From assembly GCF_001419985.1 (NCBI RefSeq), contig NZ_LJAL01000007.1:62001-126000 (forward strand): DNA of 64,000 bases, read 5' to 3'. How positions within the stretch are numbered: the stretch's first letter is position 1; every line of letters starts with the position of its first letter. The notes beneath the pieces were generated by a model that was given only the letters and a program-made list of their open reading frames with translations, was not told where the DNA came from and did no database searches. Origin of the DNA: Loktanella sp. 5RATIMAR09 (GTDB lineage: Bacteria; Pseudomonadota; Alphaproteobacteria; Rhodobacterales; Rhodobacteraceae). Of the stretch, positions 47,611-56,508 are shown one piece after another. Both the position numbers and the translations under genes were made by a program.

Positions 47611-50600
47611 CTAGTGAAAATCCCGCGACTTGGGGATGACCCGCACATCGCGCGGATGCCCGCCCCTTGGGTCGTGTGGGATGGGCTTTCTGACCTCATC
47701 GGCGCGGGCCAATGGTGCCTCCATCCGGTCATGCGACAGCCGTTCCAGCGCATCACTGCGGTCGGTCAGGTGATGGGCGACCACATGGATCACGTCGGCA
47801 TCGCGCTGGACGGTCCCGCGCACGTCAATTACGCGGGCCCGCATGATGACCTTGCGATAAGCCTCCATCACCTTGGGCCAGACGACTAGATTGGCGACAC
47901 CGGTTTCATCCTCCAGCGTGATGAAACACACGCCCTTGGCACTGCCCGGGCGTTGCCGGATCAACACGATGCCAGCCAGTTTGATCTGCCGCCCATTGCG
48001 CATGTCCTGCAGGGCACGGGTCGGGACATAGCCTTGTTTGTCCATACTGCGGCGGAGGAAGGACATCGGATGCGCTTTGAGTGACAGCCGCGCCGTCTGG
48101 TAGTCCGCCACCACATGTTCGCACACAGGCATCCGGGGAAGATCAAAACGCTGTTCTTCGCCCTCATCGTGGGTGCCCGCAAAAAGCGGCAGGTCCGGCG
48201 CATCGCGCAGGGCGCGCGCGTCCCAAAGCGCTTGCCGCCGGTCCAGCGTCATGGAACGCACCGCATCTGCAGCGGCGAGTTTACGCATGGTGCCCGCATC
48301 AAGCCGCGCGCGTTCTTTAAGGTCAGCCAAATCAGTGAAAGGTGCCGTGCGGGCATCCATCACACGCTGCCCCATCTCTTGCCGCATCCCGTCAATCTGG
48401 CGCAGGCCCAACCGCACGGCAAAGACACCGGGGCTGACGGGTTCCAGCGTATTGTCCCAATCCGAATAATTCACGTCCGCCGCCCGCACGATCACCTGAT
48501 GTTCACGGGCATCCCGCACGATCTGGGCGGGGGCGTAAAAGCCCATCGGCTGGGAATTCAGCAAGGCCGCGCAGAACACGTCCGGATAATGGCATTTGAG
48601 CCAGCACGAAATGTAGACCAGATGCGCGAAACTGGCGGCATGGCTTTCGGGGAAACCGTAGTCACCGAAGCCTTTGATCTGGTTGAAACAGCGTTCCGCA
48701 AATTCCGGATCATACCCGCGTTTAATCATGCGGCTGACCATCTTGTCCTCAAGCGCGCCGATAGTGCCGCGGGACCGGAAGGTGGCCATGGCTTTGCGCA
48801 GCTCATTGGCTTCTTTGGTGGAAAACTCTGCCGCAACCATGGCGATTTTCATCGCCTGTTCCTGAAAGATCGGCACACCGAGGGTGCGACCCAGCACTTT
48901 GCGCAGCTCGTCAGGATCATGCCCCGGACCGGGCGATGGGTATTCCGGCGGCTCCTTGCCACTGCGCCTGCGCAGGTAGGGATGGACCATGTCCCCCTGA
49001 ATGGGCCCGGGCCGCACGATGGCGACCTGAATGACCAGATCGTAGAATTCACGCGGTTTCAGGCGCGGCAGCATATTCATCTGTGCGCGACTTTCCACCT
49101 GAAAGGTGCCCAGACTGTCCCCGCGGCACAGCATATCATAAACTGCCGGGTCCTCTTGCGGGACCGTGGCAAGCGTGAAGCGTTTATCGTAATGCGCATC
49201 GATCAGATCAAACGCCTTGCGGATGCACGTCAACATGCCCAGCGCCAGAACATCGACCTTGAGAATGCGCAAGGCATCGATATCGTCCTTGTCCCATTCG
49301 ATAAAACTGCGATCAGGCATCGCGCCATTGCCGATGGGGACTGTCTCAACCAGCGGTTTTTCAGTCAGGACAAATCCGCCCACATGCTGGCCCAGATGGC
49401 GCGGCATGCCGATCATCTGGTCGGCCAGTTTGATGGTGCGCGCCATCAGCGGATCACGCAGGTCGATCCCCGCCTCTGCCGCCTCGCGCGCGCCCACTTC
49501 GCGCCCCCATGACCCCCAGATGGTCTTGGCCAATGCGGTTGTGATATCCTCGGACAGCCCCATGACTTTACCCACCTCGCGTACCGCCATGCGGGGCCGG
49601 TAGTGGATTACGGTCGCACAGAGTGCGGCACGGTGGCGCCCGTATTTCCGGTAGATATGCTGGATCACCTCTTCACGGCGTTCATGTTCGAAATCAACGT
49701 CGATATCAGGGGGTTCGCGGCGCTCTTCGCTGATAAACCGCTCAAACAGCAGGTCGTTCTTGTTGGGGTCAACAGAGGTGATCCCCAACACATAACAGAC
49801 GGCAGAATTGGCCGCAGAGCCCCTGCCCTGACACAGAATTTCCGGCGTGGTCTGGTGACGTGCGAAATCAACGATTTGTTCGATGGTCAGAAAATACTGG
49901 GCGAGATCAAGCTTGGCAATCAGCGCCAGTTCTTTGCGCAGGACTGCCGTGATTTGAGGCGGGACACCGTCGGGATAGCGGGTGGCGGCGCCCTTCCACG
50001 TCAGGTTTTCGAGGTGTTCTTGCGCGGTAGAACCTTCCGGCACCGTCTCGCGGGGGTATTCATAGGCCAGTTCGGTCAGGTTGAAATTGCACGCATCCGC
50101 CACTTTGCGCGTTGCCGTGATTGCATGGGGCCATTCGGCGAAAAGCCGTTCCATTTGCGCCGGCGATTTAAGGTGTCGTTCGGCGTTGGCATCCAGCAGA
50201 AAGCCTGCTTTCTGGATCGTGGTTTTGTGCAGGATGCAGGTCATGACATCCTGCAAAGGGCGCCTGTCGGCGGCGTGATAATGCACGTCATTCGTCGCCA
50301 GAATAGAGAGCCCGTTGGCACGGGCCAGCGCATCAAGCTGATTGATCCGCGCGCGATCATCACCGCGATAAAGATGGCTCGCCGCGATATGTTTGAGCGT
50401 CGGCAGCGCGCGGATCTGCCGCCGCAAACCGACACTGAAATGGTCAATATTTTCGCCGGGCAGCGCAATCAACTGCACCCCTGCACTCTGTTCGGCCAGA
50501 TCGTCCAGCGTAATATCGCAAGCTCCCTTATCCTGCCGCGCACCATCAACCCCATGCATTTTGCCCTTGGACAGCAGCGTGCACAGCCGCCCATAAGCAG

Positions 50601-50919
50601 CACGATCTGTAGGATAGGCGAGGAAAGCCTCACCACTGATCAGTTGGATACGGCACCCAATGACGGGGCGAATTTTCGCTTTGGTGGCTTCGGTGTGCAG
50701 GCGCACAACACCGGCCATCGTGTTGAGGTCCGCACAACCCAGCGCATCATAGCCCAGCGCCCAAGCGGTCGCGGCCAGATCCACCGCGTCAGAGGCCCCG
50801 CGCAGAAAGGAAAAACAGGTCGTCACCCCCAGTTCGACAAAGGGTGCTCGAGGGTTTGGCGGGAAATCATCGCCCTCTAGCGTACGTCGGGGGTGTTGGT
50901 GGTCGTTTTCAGGCATCAT
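47611..50919 (-). CDS. dnaE2: error-prone DNA polymerase DnaE2
   Basis: Translesion polymerase of the C-family acting with ImuA and ImuB in SOS mutagenesis. The 1102-residue protein has an N-terminal PHP domain (ELGVTTCFSFLRGAS), the palm GRGSAANSAVCYVLG and EEPPDIDVDFEHERREE-type Asp triad, and a C-terminal OB fold (IVLIRQRPGSAKGVCF). ATG at 50919 follows a GGGGGGGA run, with a second ATG at 50916. Separated from imuB by 84 nt holding a terminator-like repeat. Confidence 0.94.
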   Translation of the reverse strand: MMPENDHQHPRRTLEGDDFPPNPRAPFVELGVTTCFSFLRGASDAVDLAATAWALGYDALGCADLNTMAGVVRLHTEATKAKIRPVIGCRIQLISGEAFLAYPTDRAAYGRLCTLLSKGKMHGVDGARQDKGACDITLDDLAEQSAGVQLIALPGENIDHFSVGLRRQIRALPTLKHIAASHLYRGDDRARINQLDALARANGLSILATNDVHYHAADRRPLQDVMTCILHKTTIQKAGFLLDANAERHLKSPAQMERLFAEWPHAITATRKVADACNFNLTELAYEYPRETVPEGSTAQEHLENLTWKGAATRYPDGVPPQITAVLRKELALIAKLDLAQYFLTIEQIVDFARHQTTPEILCQGRGSAANSAVCYVLGITSVDPNKNDLLFERFISEERREPPDIDVDFEHERREEVIQHIYRKYGRHRAALCATVIHYRPRMAVREVGKVMGLSEDITTALAKTIWGSWGREVGAREAAEAGIDLRDPLMARTIKLADQMIGMPRHLGQHVGGFVLTEKPLVETVPIGNGAMPDRSFIEWDKDDIDALRILKVDVLALGMLTCIRKAFDLIDAHYDKRFTLATVPQEDPAVYDMLCRGDSLGTFQVESRAQMNMLPRLKPREFYDLVIQVAIVRPGPIQGDMVHPYLRRRSGKEPPEYPSPGPGHDPDELRKVLGRTLGVPIFQEQAMKIAMVAAEFSTKEANELRKAMATFRSRGTIGALEDKMVSRMIKRGYDPEFAERCFNQIKGFGDYGFPESHAASFAHLVYISCWLKCHYPDVFCAALLNSQPMGFYAPAQIVRDAREHQVIVRAADVNYSDWDNTLEPVSPGVFAVRLGLRQIDGMRQEMGQRVMDARTAPFTDLADLKERARLDAGTMRKLAAADAVRSMTLDRRQALWDARALRDAPDLPLFAGTHDEGEEQRFDLPRMPVCEHVVADYQTARLSLKAHPMSFLRRSMDKQGYVPTRALQDMRNGRQIKLAGIVLIRQRPGSAKGVCFITLEDETGVANLVVWPKVMEAYRKVIMRARVIDVRGTVQRDADVIHVVAHHLTDRSDALERLSHDRMEAPLARADEVRKPIPHDPRGGHPRDVRVIPKSRDFH

Positions 50920-50939
50920 TCCCCCCCGACCCGACAGGC

Positions 50940-50976
50940 TTATCATCTTGCCGGAAAATACTCCCGCCGGAGGCAT
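50940..50976 (-). terminator. terminator-like repeat, copy 3 (between imuB and dnaE2)
   Basis: Minus strand GGATGCCTCCGGCGGGAG, then TATTTTCCGG and CAAGATGATAAGCC. Same block as copies 1 and 2. Here it lies inside a likely operon, so it could reduce dnaE2 expression or mark a separate promoter. Confidence 0.6.
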
Positions 50977-51003
50977 CCCAAGCCCGCAATTTGCACCACC
51001 CGT

Positions 51004-52536
51004 TCATGCGAAAAACCCATGCACAAACCAGCGCGGATCCCCCCCGCGCCCATCCTCATGAAGACCTTCACGATACAGCCACAACCGCAGGCCAGCCTGG
51101 TTCTCAACCTTGAAATAGTCGCGCAACCGCGTGCCGGGGCGGTCCTTCCACCATTCGGGCGCGATCCGTTCCGGCCCTGCATAACGGGCCACGCGGTGGG
51201 TTTGCCTGCGCCAGACAAATTGCGCAGGTGGGCCTTCTGGTACGGCATAAAGCACGCGCACCTCTTCGGGATGATCAAGCAGGCGCAGGGGGCGTTCTTT
51301 GGTCAAAACCACACCCGTCTCAGGGATCGTGGCCAGCGCTGCAATGCGCGCCTCGGCCCGTTCGGGCAGATGGCTTTGACGCAAGATCGGGCGGGTAACG
51401 GCGCGGGGCCCGAATTTCGCGCTGAGCCGGTCAATCAACTGTGTCAGATGCAGGTCATCGTCCGCCCCGCCCTCCAAACGGGTTTGGCGATCCTGCATCT
51501 CCTCGACCGCACCTGCCGCAAGCGTGATCAGGTCAAACCCGAAACCGGGATTGATACGTTCCAGCCTATCCCGAAAAAGACCCTGCAAATGCGCAGGATC
51601 GTGTGTTGGTGCAGAGGTCGCCACATCAACATGGCTGACATCACCGTCCGTTCTGTAAACCGTCAGATGCAGGCGGCGGCAGCCCTGTCCGGTTTGCTTC
51701 AACTGGTCACAGAGGTCCGCGCAAAGGTCCGGCAGATGCGGCGTTGGATCAAAAATCGGCTCGGCGAGGCGGGCCTGCGCGCGGATCACAGGCTTGGCAT
51801 CGACGCTGGAGACAGGTTCAGCCAATTTGCCCATCAACTGGTCCAGCCGTATCAGCGGATTGGCCTGCACCCCCGCCTTTACAAAGCGGCGGGTCAGGGA
51901 CAGGCGGGGCACATCCATAACCGCACCAATGGTTTTCAACCCCAAGCGGCGCAGCAAAAGCAGCGTCGCTGCATCAAGCCGCAAACCGGCCACTGGCAAG
52001 GCCCCCAGCTTGAAATAAATCTCATCCATCCCGCACATCGCACGCACCGGACCGAAACGCGCAAGCGCCCAGGCCGCCCCCCACGTAGGGGCCACCGCCA
52101 ACCGCGCGGTCAGACCCAGCAAAGACAACTGTGTTTCCATCTCGACCAGCATAGCCGCCTCCCCACCCCAAAGATGATCGGCCCCTGTGGTGTCCAGAAT
52201 AAGCCCGTCATTGCCATCCCGCACCGTCCACGGGCACCAACGACGCGCCCAAAGAACCAGCCGGTCAAGGGCGGCATGATCACCCGCCTCATCGGCATAT
52301 GCGACCTGCAGTTCGGGGCAAATCGCACGCATATCGACCACCCGCGATCCCGGCGTGATCCCCTTAAGCCGCGCGGTCCGGTTGGCCGCATGAATAACCG
52401 GCCCATGCTGTCCTTCGCGGGCCAGCACAACGGGAATATCATCCGGCGGTGCGTTCCCTTGCCGTTCCATCACGCGCATCCACCGCTCGATCGCGAACTG
52501 GGGCAGCGAGATCGACACGATCCGTCGCGCGGTCAT
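51004..52536 (-). CDS. imuB: ImuB, Y-family polymerase-like protein
   Basis: A 510-residue catalytically altered Y-family protein that bridges DnaE2 to the beta clamp. It starts MTARRIVSISLPQFAIERW, carries the LILDTTGADHLWGG palm motif in place of normal polymerase acidic residues, and ends in a C-terminal tail. Its start lies inside imuA: the genes overlap by 98 nt. Expected to be induced by DNA damage from the LexA box at 53143. Confidence 0.9.
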   Translation of the reverse strand: MTARRIVSISLPQFAIERWMRVMERQGNAPPDDIPVVLAREGQHGPVIHAANRTARLKGITPGSRVVDMRAICPELQVAYADEAGDHAALDRLVLWARRWCPWTVRDGNDGLILDTTGADHLWGGEAAMLVEMETQLSLLGLTARLAVAPTWGAAWALARFGPVRAMCGMDEIYFKLGALPVAGLRLDAATLLLLRRLGLKTIGAVMDVPRLSLTRRFVKAGVQANPLIRLDQLMGKLAEPVSSVDAKPVIRAQARLAEPIFDPTPHLPDLCADLCDQLKQTGQGCRRLHLTVYRTDGDVSHVDVATSAPTHDPAHLQGLFRDRLERINPGFGFDLITLAAGAVEEMQDRQTRLEGGADDDLHLTQLIDRLSAKFGPRAVTRPILRQSHLPERAEARIAALATIPETGVVLTKERPLRLLDHPEEVRVLYAVPEGPPAQFVWRRQTHRVARYAGPERIAPEWWKDRPGTRLRDYFKVENQAGLRLWLYREGLHEDGRGGDPRWFVHGFFA

Positions 52537-53125
52537 AGCTGGCCACCCATTGGCCGGGCCTGGTATGGCGTGCGCGAAACAGATCGAGCGCCCAGCGCGG
52601 CGCACCAGGTGCCTGCGGATCGTGGGGATGCGGGACAGAAGGGATACTGGCGATACGCCAACGTTCGCGCGCAGCACTGAGATCGGGGCTGGCCGCCCTG
52701 CGGATCAACCAGCAGGGCAGATCGCCGGCCTCTGCGCGCAGGGCCAGTCGCTTGGTCGCGGTAAAATCCAAACCGGGCGGATCGCCCCAAATCTCGCCAA
52801 TTACGGCGCCAAGGCTGCGACACCGCAAGCCGTCTTCCATCGCCCAAAGCACGTCCATGGCACGCGACAGATCGACCATAATCACCGGACGGTCCGCACG
52901 CATTGCCGCCAGTGCAGGACGTCCCGCCTCTTTGCGGGACAACCGATCCTGAACCCAGAGGACCGGTGCCGTACCGCGTGGCAGCCGCGATAGCACAAAG
53001 CCCACAGTACTGGCGTCTGCGGGGTGGCGCGCAAAAGCCTCCGACAAGGTATGGGCGTTTGGCGCAATATGCGGCCCCTGCTCTGCCAAACCTTTGTGTA
53101 AACGAAGTGGGGTCACACACGACAC
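52439..53125 (-). CDS. imuA: ImuA, RecA/SulA-like translesion synthesis factor
   Basis: A 228-residue protein of the ImuA family: core RPVIMVDLSRAMDVLWAMEDGLRC and GLDFTATKRLALRAEAGDLPCWLI then PRWALDLFRARHTRPGQW, the region that matches known ImuA proteins. The GTG at 53125 lies 7 nt after AGAGGG; the ATG two bases upstream (53127) reads into a stop after four codons. The C-terminal 30 residues overlap imuB and look unconserved. Upstream is a LexA box. Confidence 0.85.
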   Translation of the reverse strand: MSCVTPLRLHKGLAEQGPHIAPNAHTLSEAFARHPADASTVGFVLSRLPRGTAPVLWVQDRLSRKEAGRPALAAMRADRPVIMVDLSRAMDVLWAMEDGLRCRSLGAVIGEIWGDPPGLDFTATKRLALRAEAGDLPCWLIRRAASPDLSAARERWRIASIPSVPHPHDPQAPGAPRWALDLFRARHTRPGQWVASYDRATDRVDLAAPVRDRAVDARDGTARERTAG

Positions 53126-53142
53126 ATCGAATCCCTCTTAAT

Positions 53143-53157
53143 GTTCACTCTTTGTTC
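53143..53157 (-). promoter_or_regulatory. LexA box (GTTC-N7-GTTC) of the imuA operon
   Basis: GTTC-ACTCTTT-GTTC on the plus strand, 18 bp upstream of the imuA start. This is the exact direct-repeat consensus of alphaproteobacterial LexA boxes, so the mutagenesis cassette is very likely SOS-controlled. Confidence 0.82.
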
Positions 53158-53289
53158 TATTTCACTTTGTTCTTTTTCGCAACGTCCGCCCCACTGCGAA
53201 ATGGGCAGGCAGAACATCAAAGACGTAAAGCCCGCAAAACCCAAGATTCTACTTGTGATCGGCAGTTTGTTCCTGCTAGACGCGTCGGC

Positions 53290-53379
53290 GGAGACGTGGC
53301 CGAGTGGTCGAAGGCGCTCCCCTGCTAAGGGAGTAGGCGGGAAACCGTCTCGAGGGTTCGAATCCCTTCGTCTCCGCCA
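53290..53379 (+). tRNA. tRNA-Ser (anticodon GCU)
   Basis: A 90-nt type II tRNA: acceptor GGAGACG pairs with CGTCTCC, the long variable arm of serine tRNAs is present, and the anticodon loop C-T-GCT-A-A is at 53322-53328 within a CTCCC/GGGAG stem. T-loop GGTTCGAATCC and encoded CCA (53377-53379). Reads AGC/AGU codons. Confidence 0.97.
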
Positions 53380-53467
53380 GACCTTCTAAATCGTTGATGA
53401 AATCCCGAAAATCGCAAGTGGGAACACAGACGCGAGGGGACCTGCTGCCCACAGACCAACGCCTGCG

Positions 53468-53714
53468 CATGACAAGAAACGTTATGACCAACCGCAGATT
53501 GTCGTGACAGATAAACCGCGGGACCATACGGCCGCCAAGAAGGTCTTTGGCGATGCTGCGTTTCAAGCAGATGCGATGTCTGCGGACTTTCGCCGCGGTT
53601 CGCTCTTCAAGCTGTCACCATTTCAATCAGGAACGCAACCTCCGCTCGCGTGACAATTCCAAGCTCACCCGGAGCGTTGCACTCTCTGCGTGCTACAAGC
53701 GTTGTTCCGGGTAA
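53468..53714 (+). pseudogene. decayed IS6-family transposase fragment
   Basis: The frame starting about 53468 gives KKRYDQPQIVVTDKPRDHTA, the second catalytic Asp region of IS6-type DDE transposases (usually RYGRP...VTDKLRSY). After a shift of frame near 53600 the sequence continues as CHHFNQERNLRSRDNSKL, the family's HNHFNQER C-terminal end, up to a stop at 53712-53714. A large internal part, including the third acidic residue region, is missing. Immediately downstream of tRNA-Ser. The stretch 53380-53467 and 53715-53823 contain nothing I recognise. Confidence 0.7.
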
Positions 53715-53823
53715 GTGCGCGCTTTCAGTAGCAAAATGCGACTGGTTCGAACGGGTCTGACAAAACCTTCGCGTAAAGCTTCGCTAACTGTCCGATGTCC
53801 TGGGCCTCCTTTCACGTCACGGG

Positions 53824-55989
53824 TCAACGGCGCGGCAGGCTATCCGCTTCCGCCTGCGCAATGCTCTTGGTGATGAGATCAATGAAATCTTCCACGGTTT
53901 CATGCTCAAGCCGCTCCAGATGACGCATTTCTTGCGCCCGCTTTGCAACTTCGGTTAATCCCAATGTCGATGCTGCACCTTTCAGACTATGCAGAGCTGC
54001 ATCGACACAGTCGTCATCACCTTCTGGCTGTTCAACCGCGACGAACGACCGCAATTTGAAACCATCACTGGAGATTTGTCCCAAGAGCTCCAGAAGGAGC
54101 GGCGTTCCCAATTCATCCCTTATTGCATCGAGTTGTTGTGCATCGAGCAAGTTGCCTGTTTGCGCTGGCTCTGCCGGCGTCGCATAGGTCTCAAAGATAT
54201 ATGCGATCTTGGACCGCGTGACCGGTTTGGCAAGAAAGTCATCCATTCCAGCATCCAGGCAACGCTGCCGGTCTTCTGCAAATGCGTTTGCCGTCAAGCC
54301 AATAATCGGGATAGTGAAACCAAGATCACGCAGTTTGCGCGTTGCCGTAATACCGTCCATCAAAGGCATTTGCAGGTCCATTACAGCAAAATCAAAGGCC
54401 GCTTTGGTGCAATGCTCGATTGCAGATTGGCCGTTACCCGCAGTGACAACCGTCGCACCGAAACTTTCGAACAACGCCCTTGCGACCTCTTGGTTGATCG
54501 GGTGGTCTTCAACCAACAAGATAGTGCTGCGATAGACCAGCCTTCGCTCTTTTCGATCGTCCAACGCATTGACGGCCCTCGTTTCGGCAGGACCGACGAT
54601 ATCAACCGGCAGTTCCAACCAAAATGTGCTTCCTTGGCCTTCGGTGCTGACCACGCCGATTGCCCCACCCAACCCCTCGACGATACGCTTGGATATCGCC
54701 AACCCCAAACCGGTTCCGCCGAACCGACGCGATGATGAGTTTTCGATCTGGCTGAAATTTTGAAACAGTTTTGCCAGATCAGCCTGCGGAATTCCAATGC
54801 CGGAATCTGTAACTTCGATCCGGAGCGTTGTATCCTCCGACATCAAGAACCGTACAACTATGGTGCCTGACGGCGTGAATTTGATAGCGTTCCCGATCAG
54901 ATTTACCAGGACTTGCCGCAAACGGACGTCATCTGTTGCTACAATAAGTGGCTGCACGTCGAACGTTAGTGTCAAGCCCGCGTCATTCAGGCGTTGCTGG
55001 AAAACATCGTGCAGAATGTCGGCGAGATCCGGCAAAGAAACGGGTGCTACCTGATAGGTCAACCCGTTTGCGTTCAGGTTGGAAAAGTCGAGTATGTCGT
55101 TGATCGCATCAAGCAAGATGTGACCGGAGCGCCTGATCGTCAAAGTGAGCCGGGCCTGCGCCGGGTTAAGGTGGGTGTCATCCAAAAGATCGACGGCGCC
55201 GATAATGCCATTCAGAGGGGTCCGTATCTCATGGCTCATGGTGGCAAGAAACATCGACTTTGCATTGGTGGCGGCCTGCGCAGCTTTTGCGCTTTCGGCA
55301 TTACGCAAAGAGAGCTCCTTAAGCTGGCGCTGCGCATTTGCGATGATCCGCAATTGGACGAATTGAAGGATGATCGTGCAAATGAACACCAGCCCTGTCA
55401 GGCCGACGACGGTTGCGAGGCGCCCGTAATCTGACGATGTTTGCGCGCGCGTGACCGCCCGCGCTGTTCCCAAAATATCGTTCGTTGCAATCACCAGCCC
55501 ATTGCTTTGCTGTTGCAATTCACGGGCGTCATCCAGAAGCGAATTGAGAGAATTGACCAAAACGGCAGGGGTGTTCGCCGTTGCATCAATGCGATCAGCG
55601 AGGGACTGGATATCAGCCTGAAGCGCCAAAGCCATTTTAGCGAGGATCTGGGAATCACTAAACCGCTCTGAGAAGAACCCCGCGTCCAGCAAGGTCATTC
55701 GGCTATAAACCAGATCGAATGTCAGGTAGACCCTGTCGATCGCTTGGGGTGTGCCTGCCTTTTGTGCGATCAGGATTGCTTCGATAAAACGGGTTGCCTC
55801 GCGGTGTGTCTGGAACACCGCCCACATGGCGTCTTCGCGCACACTGGCCAAAACCGCTTCCTGACGGTCGCGAAGGTTCGCGAATAAGTAGATCGTCATT
55901 CCGATCAACACGATGCCAAGCCCAATCAGGACAGATGTCGCCGCCCGAATGATATGCGGGGGAACACGCATGAACGGATGCAGGGTCAC
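53824..55989 (-). CDS. hybrid histidine kinase with receiver and HPt domains
   Basis: A 721-residue sensor kinase. Two membrane helices (about residues 13-33 and 203-225) bracket a helical periplasmic sensor. Then HisKA with phospho-His in FLATMSHEIRTPLNG, a HATPase with NLIGNAIKFTPSG and FGGTGLGLAISKR, a receiver with Asp in FDFAVMDLQMPLMDG, and an HPt with His in ALHSLKGAASTLGL. A full phosphorelay that ends in HPt, so a separate response regulator is needed; the nearest is the HD-GYP protein at 56509. GTG start overlaps nothing but lies 1 nt after the upstream stop. Confidence 0.92.
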   Translation of the reverse strand: MTLHPFMRVPPHIIRAATSVLIGLGIVLIGMTIYLFANLRDRQEAVLASVREDAMWAVFQTHREATRFIEAILIAQKAGTPQAIDRVYLTFDLVYSRMTLLDAGFFSERFSDSQILAKMALALQADIQSLADRIDATANTPAVLVNSLNSLLDDARELQQQSNGLVIATNDILGTARAVTRAQTSSDYGRLATVVGLTGLVFICTIILQFVQLRIIANAQRQLKELSLRNAESAKAAQAATNAKSMFLATMSHEIRTPLNGIIGAVDLLDDTHLNPAQARLTLTIRRSGHILLDAINDILDFSNLNANGLTYQVAPVSLPDLADILHDVFQQRLNDAGLTLTFDVQPLIVATDDVRLRQVLVNLIGNAIKFTPSGTIVVRFLMSEDTTLRIEVTDSGIGIPQADLAKLFQNFSQIENSSSRRFGGTGLGLAISKRIVEGLGGAIGVVSTEGQGSTFWLELPVDIVGPAETRAVNALDDRKERRLVYRSTILLVEDHPINQEVARALFESFGATVVTAGNGQSAIEHCTKAAFDFAVMDLQMPLMDGITATRKLRDLGFTIPIIGLTANAFAEDRQRCLDAGMDDFLAKPVTRSKIAYIFETYATPAEPAQTGNLLDAQQLDAIRDELGTPLLLELLGQISSDGFKLRSFVAVEQPEGDDDCVDAALHSLKGAASTLGLTEVAKRAQEMRHLERLEHETVEDFIDLITKSIAQAEADSLPRR

Positions 55990-55990
55990 A

Positions 55991-56488
55991 CTATTCGATC
56001 ACCTCAATCCGCGTGATCTGCCAAACCGATCTGCCAAAGTAGATTTCGTTAAAAAGTGCCGGAAATTCGTCGAACGGGTAGATCAGGAACAAGGGGCCTT
56101 TTTCGCGCACTGACATCATTTCACCGTCCAGATGCGTGGCAAGAATCACAGGAAACTCGCGCACGTCTGCCACAGGCACATCGGCCGCATAATCGTTCAG
56201 GGCAATCACCCGCATGATCGACCCTTGCGCGCCAACAGCGTCCAGAACTGCTGCGGCAAGCGGGCCCTCAAAATCATGTTCCGCATCGAACCAGGGGGTG
56301 TTCGCGGTGATTGTGCGCCGCTCTAACGCTGCCAGCATTTCACGATCAAAACGCGCCACATCGGGCCCGTTTGTCTGGGTAATGGCACCCGATATGGTCA
56401 GGATGACCGGACCCTTGGGCTCAGCAAGGCCGTCCGCATGCGCCAGCGATGCGAACGTACAGATCACCATCAAAAGAAGACCTCTCAT
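55991..56488 (-). CDS. periplasmic molybdopterin-oxidoreductase-like protein
   Basis: A 165-residue protein with a signal peptide (MVICTFASLAHA) followed by LTISGAITQTNG, a FDREMLAALERR stretch, WFDAEHDFEGPLAAAVLDAVGA and MSVREKGPLFLIYPFDE. This follows the SUOX-fold molybdopterin-binding family, but it lacks the conserved Cys that ligates Mo, so it may be a sensor derivative (inference). It lies 1 nt upstream of the hybrid kinase and is probably its ligand-binding partner. Confidence 0.72.
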   Translation of the reverse strand: MRGLLLMVICTFASLAHADGLAEPKGPVILTISGAITQTNGPDVARFDREMLAALERRTITANTPWFDAEHDFEGPLAAAVLDAVGAQGSIMRVIALNDYAADVPVADVREFPVILATHLDGEMMSVREKGPLFLIYPFDEFPALFNEIYFGRSVWQITRIEVIE

Positions 56489-56508
56489 CAGACAGATCCT
56501 TTCATGTT

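Noticed and set aside
50893..52680. 595-codon open frame opposite imuB and the dnaE2 start
   Set aside because: Antisense shadow with very His/Gln/Arg-rich translation; imuB is well supported on the minus strand.
53141..53389. 82-codon open frame over tRNA-Ser
   Set aside because: It runs through the tRNA gene and the LexA box, so it cannot be a protein gene.
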